Shown piece after piece: positions 57,095-64,000 of a stretch of 64,000 nucleotides of DNA. A program made the position numbers and the translations under genes. The notes under the pieces are model-generated. The model made no database searches. It worked only from the letters and a program-made list of their open reading frames with translations, and was not told the DNA's origin. The first letter of the stretch is position 1; the number at the start of each line of letters is the position of its first letter. This DNA comes from Cannabis sativa (taxonomy: Eukaryota; Streptophyta; Magnoliopsida; Rosales; Cannabaceae), in NCBI RefSeq assembly GCF_029168945.1, contig NC_083606.1, forward strand, positions 13,852,041 through 13,916,040, given 5' to 3'.

Positions 57095-58625
57095 TGATAA
57101 CTCTAAGATTTAGAGTTATTATCATATCTTTAAGCTTGAATTTAATGTGAATTGTGGATCAATTAATGTTTATATTGTGTAATTGTGTCTAGTTTGTTAT
57201 GTCTTTGTAATAAATGAAAGTGTGTGTGTTAGTAAGTGTTAAATAGACTTATGTTATTGTTTTTATGTGTTTTAAGCAGAAAAAAATACAAGAATAGGTA
57301 TTTGAAAATGTTTGGGACAAGGAGAAAAAGGAGCAGGAAAATGATTATTGCTGACTGGCATTGCTGTAGCACTCATCGCGTAGCAATTTGTCAGCCCAGT
57401 AAGTTTATTTTGGCAGAATGTCCAGCTGGCTTTAATGAAAAGAAAAACGAGCTGAGGTGGCGGAATTTGGCTATTGACTCAACAAACATGTGGAAAATGA
57501 AGGACAAGTGGGTGATGATTGGGATTTCCAATTAGGGTAAACTTTGTTACCCTAATTGGGGAACAAAAAGAAAAGGAGAGGATGAATTAAAAAAAGGTGG
57601 CTGCACTTGAATACCAGTACGAAAAATACAGCAGAGAAAAGAAAGTTTCTAAGTACAAAGAAGGAAGAAGAGTACAAAGAAGAAGAAGATTGAGAAGAAG
57701 GAGAAGAAGGCAACATTCAAAGAAGGATTTGAGCTCAACACTCATCTCTCTTGCTCTCCACTTCGTTTTGTATCATTTTCTTCACTTTAAGCTTTTCTTT
57801 AACTTCATGAACAACATACTTTCTGGTTTTGAGTTTCAAATTTCAGCTATGAACTAAACTTTTTGAGATTTGGGTGGTTATAAACCCTTGTATGGACTAG
57901 TGTTTTGATTTTGCAATGATGAAGTAATCTTGGCTTAGTTCAATTAGTTGTGATGAAATGTTGAATGAATGTTAATTTTTGGCCATCTTTAACATTTAGC
58001 AAGCTAGATCTTACTTGGAAAAGTAAGACCTAGTTGAACCCTTCTAATTGATGCATGATTTTTACCTTTACTTTTAGGTATTAATTAGTAGTGAAATAGG
58101 AATATTTTGCTACCATGTATAACTAAGGATTTGATGCTTTATTGGGCTATTTGTGATCTAAACTGATGTAGGAATGCATTGTGAGATTATGAATGGTTAG
58201 TTGCAAGTTTTGGAAAAAGCTTGCTGGTTTTTGTTGAAATTTGTTAACTCTGCCAGGATTGCTGAATCATTGCTGGGTCATTGCTGTATCAACTGGGACA
58301 TACAAGTAGAAATTAATCACCCAAGTCTATTTTCCTAATCTGAAATTACCACCATTTTAATCACTTTTAGTTTCTTATTTTTAGTTTATTTAGTTAAAAA
58401 AATTAGTTCTCAAGTTTAGATTCAAGGCTATAAATTTTTCTCGTGAATTAATGTGTGACTTTATTTTATTTTTATTTGAAATTCTTGGAATTACTTTTAG
58501 TTGATTCAACATTATTTAGTAAAAAGTCCCTGTGGAGACGAACTTTGATTTACTTATCATTGTATTACTTGTTTGTGATTGTGTACACTTGCGCAATTAT
58601 AAAGCAATAAAGCAATTATAAGCTT
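57095..58625 (+). repeat. Third Athila LTR (3' LTR of the inverted fragment)
   Basis: Starts TGATAACTCTAAG after the polypurine tract taagtttggggtgt. It follows the other LTRs up to ..gcgcaattataaagcaat (58608). The expected last 15 bases (ending ttcacaaca) are replaced by 17 bases, aaagcaattataagctt, before GAATT. Confidence 0.85.
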
Positions 58626-58653
58626 GAATTCTGTTTCTTGCTATGCCAAGATA

Positions 58654-59499
58654 CTAGTTTATTCCCAAGAAAGAAACACCTCCACTTGTGCTCTTTCGAT
58701 CATCAGCATTGCCTGCCCAATCTGCATCACTAAAACAAGCAAGATTAGAATTAGTATCTTTCGAGTACCAAATTCCATAATCAAGGGTGCTATTAACATA
58801 TCTAATAATCTTTTTTACAGCTGATACATGAGATTCCATAGGATTACTTTGATATCTAGCACACACTCCCACACTGTAACAGATATCAGGACGACTAGCA
58901 GTTAAATACAAAAGACTTCCAATCATGCTACGATAGAGTGTAGTGTCTACCTTTACGCCATTCTCATCTTTTGTCAATTTCAATGTGGTGCTCATTGGAG
59001 TACTTACCTGCTTAGCCGATTCAAGACCAAATTTCTTGACAAGGTTCTTAGCATACTTACTTTGAGATACAAATGTACCTCCTTCCATTTGTCTCACTTG
59101 AAGACCTAAAAAGAAATTAAGCTCACCAACCATGCTCATTTCAAATTCACTTTTCATTTGATCAACAAGTACCTGCACTTCATGGTTAGATGTAGAACCA
59201 AAAACTATATCATCAACATAAATTTGAGCAATGATAAAATTAGATTTTATATGCTTGATGAAAAGAGTTTTATCCACACTACCTCTTTGATAGTCATGAG
59301 AAAGTAAAAATTGAGTCAACATTTCATACCAAGCTCGAGGAGCTTGTTTTAAACCATACAAAGCTTTTTCAAGTTTGTACACATGGTCTGGAAATTGAGG
59401 ATCTTCAAATCCTTTTGGTTGCTCAACATAAACTTCCTCATTCAAAATACCATTTAGGAAGGCAGATTTCACATCCATTTGAAACAATTTAATATTCAA
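58654..59499 (-). pseudogene. SIRE reverse transcriptase and RNase H start
   Basis: 281 open codons: LFQMDVKSAFLNGILNEEVY (5-24), ALYGLKQAPRAWYEML, catalytic YVDD (94-97), SKYAKNLVKKFGLE, SRPDICYSVGVCARYQSNP and the RNase H start CFSDADWAGNADDRKSTSGG. A one-base deletion near 58650 ends the frame shortly before the Athila insertion. On the 5' side the same frame is open up to the TAG at 59586-59584. Confidence 0.9.
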
Positions 59500-59583
59500 A
59501 ATACAAGCAATATAAAAAAGTAAACGAATTGATTCTAATCTTGCAACAGGAGCAAAAGTTTCATCAAAATCAATACCTTCTAC

Positions 59584-60576
59584 CTATGTGTACCCTTGTG
59601 CAACCAAACGAGCCTTGTTTCTCACAATTGTACCGAACTCATCACTTTTATTTTTAAATAACCACTTTGTTCCAATTACATTTATACCTTTTGGTCTTCG
59701 GACCAAAATCCATACCTTGTTGCGAACAAATTGGTTGAGTTCCTCTTGCATTGCATTGAGCCATTCCTCAAAGGTCATGGCTTCCTTCACATTTTTCGGT
59801 TTATATTGAGAAACAAAACAAAGAAAGCTGATTAAATTAACATACCTTCTGCGAGTTACCATGCTTTCTTCAGGATTTCCAAGGATGAGATCTTTTGGAT
59901 GATTCAATTTGACTCTAGTGCTTGGTTCTTTCTGAATAGAATCAGTGATGATGTTTGGATGAGTCAGGATAGACAGTTCTGGTTCTCCAGTCTCAGTTGC
60001 AGCAGCAGATTCGTCATTTGCAGCATCAGATATGGGTTCTGCTGCATCAGGATCTGCTTTTGCTGCTTCTGGCGGAGCATCCATGAAACTATCTATCTTG
60101 GCTTCTGTGGAAAACTCTGAAAAATCTTTAAAATCATCAACAACCACATTAGCTGATTCCAAAACAGTTTGAGTTCTCATGTTATAAACACGATAAGCTC
60201 TACTGTTTAAGGAATATCCAATAAACACACCAACATCACTTTTAGCATCAAATTTACCAATATGCTCACGATCTCTATAGACATAACACACACAACCAAA
60301 AACATGAAAATGACTTACATTGGGGCGCCTACCTTTCCAGATTTCATAAGATGTTTTTGAGGTACCTGGACGAATAAACACTCTGTTTATTATATAGCAA
60401 GCTGTGTTTATAGCTTCAGCCCATAAGCGCTTTGTCAACTTCTTGCTATATAACATCACTCTTGCCATTTCTTGCAATGTTCGATTCTTCCTCTCAACCA
60501 CTCCATTTTGTTGAGGAGTTTTGGGAGCTGAAAATTCATGAGTTATACCTGTAGACTTGCAAAAATCATCATACAC
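59584..60576 (-). pseudogene. SIRE integrase C-terminus and reverse transcriptase start
   Basis: 330 codons. Integrase third catalytic residue in PQQNGVVERKNRTLQEMARV, then the long linker (SYEIWKGRRPNVSHFHVFGC, VGVFIGYSLNSRAYRVYN) and the reverse transcriptase start FEEWLNAMQEELNQFVRNKV, KWLFKNKSDEFG, RLVAQGYT. The frame ends at TAG (59586-59584), where the family has CAG (Gln), and then continues open, so this is a simple nonsense change. Confidence 0.88.
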
Positions 60577-60884
60577 AGAATTTTCAAACTCCTTACCATG
60601 ATCACTTCGAATTCGAACAATTTTCCAATATTACAACCTTTCTCAACTCTTAATCTCAAACAAAGAGTTTTAAAGGCATCAAAAGTGTCAGACTTTTCTC
60701 TTAAGAAATCTACCCTAGTAAAACGAGAGAAATCATCAACACACACAAAGATATATCGTTTACCATTCAAACTTTCAACTTGGATTGGACCCATAAGGTC
60801 CATGTGAAGCAATTCCAATACTTTTGAGGTATTGATATCAGAAACAGGCTTGTGACTGTTTTTAATTGCTTCCCAAGTTGACAC
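60543..60884 (-). pseudogene. SIRE integrase core (frameshifted on both sides)
   Basis: Reads VLELLHMDLMGPIQVESLNG (first catalytic Asp) and YIFVCVDDFSRFTRVDFL (second part of the fold). One-base losses near 60890 (in a run of A) and near 60620 put it in a different frame from gag upstream and from 60576 downstream. Hence integrase cannot be made. Confidence 0.85.
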
Positions 60885-63151
60885 GGTTCACACTTACCTA
60901 CACTTTCCTTACCAAGCTTGGGAAGACCTCGAACAATACCTGCATTTGACAATTTTTTTAGGTTTTTATAATTAATGTGCCCAAGCTTGGCATGCCACAA
61001 ATCTGTGGTGTTGTTGATAGCTGAATGACAAGTAAACACAGGGGTTAGAGTGTAACAGTTATCATTGGATCGAAATCCTTGCCAGATACATTCATTATCA
61101 TCATTAAGAACATAGCAATAATCACTATCAAATGAAACAGTAAACCCTTGGTCACAAATTTGACTAATGCTAAGTAAATTAGCCCTCAGTCCTTCAACTA
61201 ACATCACATTTTTCAGTCTAGGTAACCCTTCAAAATTTAGAGTTCCCATACCAACAACTTTTCCAGATAAGCCATTACCAAATGTGACTTCTCCACATTG
61301 CATAGGCCGAATGTTAGTCAAAAAGTCCTTGTCACCTGTCATATGTCTAGAACAACCACTGTCAAAATACCACATTTGAGATGCAGCAGTTTTATCAGAA
61401 AAACCAACTAGACAATTCTTTTTCACCCATATTTGTTTCAAACCTTTATGTTTCTTTTGAGATTTTTCCAAATTATCAAAATAATTTATTTTAAACAGAT
61501 TTTTCAACGTGAAACATTTAGGTCTGATATGTCCTTTTCGACCACAAAAATGACAAGTGGGAACAAATCTTTTTACCTGAGATCTTACTCTTTTCGAAAA
61601 TCCTGGAGATTTTGCAGCATCAGAAACTGCTCTTGCTGCAACAAGCTGTGAAACTGTTACATCAGACTTTGTAGTCTCAGAGTGATTCGTTGGAACACTA
61701 GATTTTACAAACTTCGTGACTCCAGAACTTTCCATTCCATTTGAACCAAGGCCTGCGAAACCTCTTTGACATGCATTCTGAGCTTTTTCAAAAATAGAAG
61801 ACCCAGGGTTAAGCATTTGAACATTTTTCTTAAAATTTTCAAGTTCCTTTTTAAAGAGAGTGATTTTTTCATCTTTATCACAAAAACTTGTCTCATACTC
61901 TTTTATTTTCAATTCACACATTTCAATCTGATGAGACAATTTTTTATTCAATTTATTCAACTCTCTATTTTTAGAAGCAACCTCAATCCATTTTTCATAC
62001 ATGACTTTGTATGATTCAGCAAGAGACTCTTCACAGATTTCAGACTCATCTGAATCTGATTCCTCTTGTTCGGTGGTATTATTCAGACATACCAATCTAG
62101 CTTTCACCTGTGAATCACACAACACATTAGACAAAACAGAGGTTAGGGCAACATTTTCAGAATTATCTTCATCACTTTCGGTTTCATCATCACTCCAAGT
62201 GACATTGAAACTTTTCTTATTCTTTTTCAAAGTGTTTGCACACTCAGCTTGAATATGCCCAAAACCTTCACATTCCTTGCACTGAATTCCCTTTTTGTTA
62301 GAAACAGATGGTTTAATAAAAGTATTACCTTTTGAACCTTTCGAAATATTCTTTTTGTTTCCCATCTTTTTCATATATTTCTTAAAATTCTTAGTTAATA
62401 AAGCAATCTCATCATCACATTCACTATCAGAATTTTCATTATCAGCAACTTTCAAAGCAATAATTTTACCTTTATCAGCAATGGATTTGGGTTTGTCCTT
62501 TTGTTTAATCTGTTGATTTAATTCAAAAGTACGTAAGGAACCCATCAATTCTTCTACCTTCATTGTGCTAAAATCTTTAGCTTCCTCCATTGCCAAAAGT
62601 TTAGTATCGAACCTTTCTGGAAGTACTCTAACAATTTTTCTCACAAACACAGAATCATCAAGCTTTTCACCAAGAGCAAAATATTCATTAGCAATATCAG
62701 ATAATTTTTCATAGAATTCAGTTAAGGTTTCATTATCAGACATTCTAAGCTCATCAAATTTAGTTTGAAGCATGATAAATCTAGATCTTTTCACATCAGA
62801 AGTTCCCTCAAACTGAGTTTGAAGGATCTCCCAAGCTTCCTTAGCAGAAACACAAGATGATATAAGTTTAATGTAACCCTCACCTACACCGTTAAAGATA
62901 GCATGCAAGGCTTTGCTATTGTAGGCAGAAAGCTTATCATCTTCAATTGACCATTCCAGTTCAGATTTTATAGTAGTATTACCTGAGGAATCTGTCTCAA
63001 TTGGAAGAGACCAACCTGATAGAACCATTCTCCAAGCCTTCTCATCTTGAGATTTGATGAAGGCCCTTATTCTAACTTTCCAATAAGGATAGTTAGAATC
63101 ATTAAGCAATGGTGGTCTAGAAATCGAACTTCCTTCTGCAAAAAATGACAT
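60767..63151 (-). CDS. SIRE gag, protease and pre-integrase (frame broken at the end)
   Basis: 794 codons from MSFFAEGSSISRPPLLNDSN (63151). Gag domain (YWKVRIRAFIKS, AKEAWEILQTQFEG, VLPERFDTKLLAMEEAKDFS) lies in residues 20-215. First zinc knuckle CKECEGFGHIQAEC (291-304), acidic region, coiled coil about 385-445, second zinc knuckle CHFCGRKGHIRPKC (533-546), protease MWYFDSGCSRHMTG (D597), pre-integrase LWHAKLGHINYKNLKKL. After QLGKQLK the frame is shifted and the last residues are not family-like. Two knuckles and a long gag fit SIRE. Gag and protease look intact. Confidence 0.88.
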   Translation of the reverse strand: MSFFAEGSSISRPPLLNDSNYPYWKVRIRAFIKSQDEKAWRMVLSGWSLPIETDSSGNTTIKSELEWSIEDDKLSAYNSKALHAIFNGVGEGYIKLISSCVSAKEAWEILQTQFEGTSDVKRSRFIMLQTKFDELRMSDNETLTEFYEKLSDIANEYFALGEKLDDSVFVRKIVRVLPERFDTKLLAMEEAKDFSTMKVEELMGSLRTFELNQQIKQKDKPKSIADKGKIIALKVADNENSDSECDDEIALLTKNFKKYMKKMGNKKNISKGSKGNTFIKPSVSNKKGIQCKECEGFGHIQAECANTLKKNKKSFNVTWSDDETESDEDNSENVALTSVLSNVLCDSQVKARLVCLNNTTEQEESDSDESEICEESLAESYKVMYEKWIEVASKNRELNKLNKKLSHQIEMCELKIKEYETSFCDKDEKITLFKKELENFKKNVQMLNPGSSIFEKAQNACQRGFAGLGSNGMESSGVTKFVKSSVPTNHSETTKSDVTVSQLVAARAVSDAAKSPGFSKRVRSQVKRFVPTCHFCGRKGHIRPKCFTLKNLFKINYFDNLEKSQKKHKGLKQIWVKKNCLVGFSDKTAASQMWYFDSGCSRHMTGDKDFLTNIRPMQCGEVTFGNGLSGKVVGMGTLNFEGLPRLKNVMLVEGLRANLLSISQICDQGFTVSFDSDYCYVLNDDNECIWQGFRSNDNCYTLTPVFTCHSAINNTTDLWHAKLGHINYKNLKKLSNAGIVRGLPKLGKESVGKCEPCQLGKQLKTVTSLFLISIPQKYWNCFTWTLWVQSKLKV

Positions 63152-63194
63152 TTTAACACAAAAACGTTATAGGACCACGCTAAGAGTTTAGTGT

Positions 63195-63209
63195 CCCGCT
63201 CTGATACCA
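63195..63209 (-). other. Primer binding site of the SIRE element, initiator tRNA-Met
   Basis: The minus strand reads TGGTATCAGAGCGGG two bases after the LTR end at 63212, a perfect match to the usual initiator tRNA-Met site. Confidence 0.9.
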
Positions 63210-63211
63210 AT

Positions 63212-64000
63212 TGAAAAACCATGTTTTTGCAAATGTCAGTTGTATGTAAGAAAATATAAAAACTGTAAGCGTTTGCAGCAGCAGAAAATAATTCTGCTAC
63301 AACAAAACTGAACAGGCAGAATATAAAATATTTGCAGAAAAATAAATAACTTGACACAAGAGATTTATACGTGGTATCAGTGTTCTCATGAACACTCTTA
63401 GTCCACGGGGCCACGCCCAGAGAATGAAATGAATTAATAAAGTATCAAAAATTACAAAGATAATTGACTTAAACAAGTTTAGACTCCCTCTAAAGTATTG
63501 TCGCAATCCTTTGTAATCTACTTTATGAATCAGACTTCTTGAAACACCTTCAAGCCCGAACTCCCTTCGTCTTTGAAGTGTGAGTGCTTACTTCCTCCCG
63601 AAGTAAGGCTTCAACAAGTCTTCTCCAGAAAACCAAGTGCTTACTTCCTCCCGAAGTAAGGCTGTATCAAGTCTTCTCCCGAAGACCAATCTCTTGTTCA
63701 GTCAAGTACTTCTTCACAACCTCTAGGATAGAGTAAGAACAGAAATAGAACAACTAGAACCTAGATGAACAACTAGGCTCTCACAAAACAAAGAAACGCT
63801 CTCTTCTCTCAAAAGATAAATGCAAAAAATGAATAATGGAAGAGGTAATTCGAATGGTTGCTCTCTAGGCTCTATTTATAGAACATAGAAACCAAAGAGG
63901 CAACCACAAGTTCGAATTAGCAGCTGTACAAAAACTTTCTTAAGAAAACACGATCTGCTCCATCAGATTCGGATGCTGACGCAGCAGATCTCACCAGAAA
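63212..64000 (-). repeat. 5' LTR of the SIRE element (cut by the window edge)
   Basis: Starts TGAAAAACCATGTTTTTGC and follows the LTR at 37842-38974 with scattered differences and a few short indels (for example aagcaagcccg against aagcccg near 63550). About 340 bases remain outside the window. Confidence 0.88.

Larger units (their letters stand above)
42345..58625. mobile_element. Composite Athila insertion with two outward U5 ends
   Basis: A 16.3-kb unit inserted in the SIRE RNase H, flanked by GAATT (42340-42344 and 58626-58630). Removing the unit and one GAATT restores gagatggaattctgtttc, the expected SIRE sequence. Parts: a complete Athila on the minus strand (42345-55480) and, joined to the outer edge of its 5' LTR, a plus-strand copy of the last 3.1 kb of an Athila (55481-58625), equivalent to the inverse of 42345-45484. 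The inverted arms differ by only a few bases. The left end is a normal LTR terminus; the last 17 bases on the right are not. Confidence 0.85.
55481..58625 (+). mobile_element. Inverted 3' fragment of a second Athila
   Basis: Equivalent to the reverse complement of 42345-45484: the last 27 codons of the accessory ORF (stop TAG at 55558-55560), the non-coding region with polypurine-like motifs near 56180, 56272, 56440 and 57080, and a 3' LTR. Differences from the other arm are few (for example one in the frame at 55604-55843, one near 56401, one near 56876, one near 56940), so it comes from a very similar but distinct copy. Confidence 0.88.
58626..63211 (-). mobile_element. SIRE-type Copia element, 5' part
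   Basis: Contains the primer binding site, gag, protease, integrase, reverse transcriptase and the start of RNase H of the element whose 3' part is at 37842-42344. Starts at the right target duplication GAATT (58626-58630). Confidence 0.88.

Noticed and set aside
42345..58625. Simple nesting of one Athila in another
   Set aside because: The left side of the inner element abuts SIRE sequence, not Athila, and the duplication at the LTR/Athila junction is missing, whereas the outer GAATT duplication is exact. An unlikely precise deletion would be needed.

Overview
This is nuclear DNA from a flowering plant, almost certainly a eudicot. The evidence is an intron-rich RDM4/DMS4 (Iwr1-type) gene, plant-specific retrotransposon lineages (SIRE-like and other Copia, Athila), a Mutator-like element carrying a DUF1985 gene, CACTA- and Mutator-type MITEs, and AT-rich spacers. 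The species cannot be fixed from sequence alone. I see one complete cellular gene; nearly everything else is transposon-derived.

Layout. 1-2402: end of an old Copia copy and a truncated MITE. 2403-12805: one complete Copia element on the minus strand with a perfect 5-bp target duplication (ACCTC), 1.97 and 1.89 kb LTRs and a broken polyprotein. 12806-18860: spacer with a degenerate 'ctgggcgctgg' repeat, two Mutator-type MITEs and several CT-rich leader-like segments that end in a 5' splice site. 18861-20007: a long-TIR 'Pack-type' transposon holding two exons and an intron of a SAR1 GTPase gene. 20041-21936: a solo LTR with target duplication AAAGT. 22766-25635: the RDM4/DMS4 gene (10 coding exons, 360 codons). 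26650-30260: a decayed Mutator-like element with a DUF1985 pseudogene (plus strand) facing the N-terminal part of a MuDR-type transposase (minus strand). 30265-36961: AT-rich spacer with MITEs.

36962-64000 is a three-level nest. The outermost layer is the 3' end of a Copia element (36962-37841). A SIRE-type Copia (37842 to beyond the window end) is inserted in it. Inside the RNase H region of the SIRE element sits a 16.3-kb Athila (Ty3/gypsy) unit (42345-58625) flanked by target duplication GAATT. That unit is not a normal element: a full-length Athila on the minus strand is joined, at the outer end of its 5' LTR, to an inverted copy of the last 3.1 kb of another, nearly identical Athila. Both outer ends of the unit are therefore 3'-LTR (U5) ends. 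This is the most unusual structure in the window.

None of the gag-pol reading frames is intact. Frameshifts and stop codons are listed per element. The SIRE and Athila accessory ORFs are open and look related to each other although they belong to different superfamilies. RDM4/DMS4 takes part in RNA-directed DNA methylation, the pathway that silences such elements, so a silencing gene lies in the midst of its own targets.
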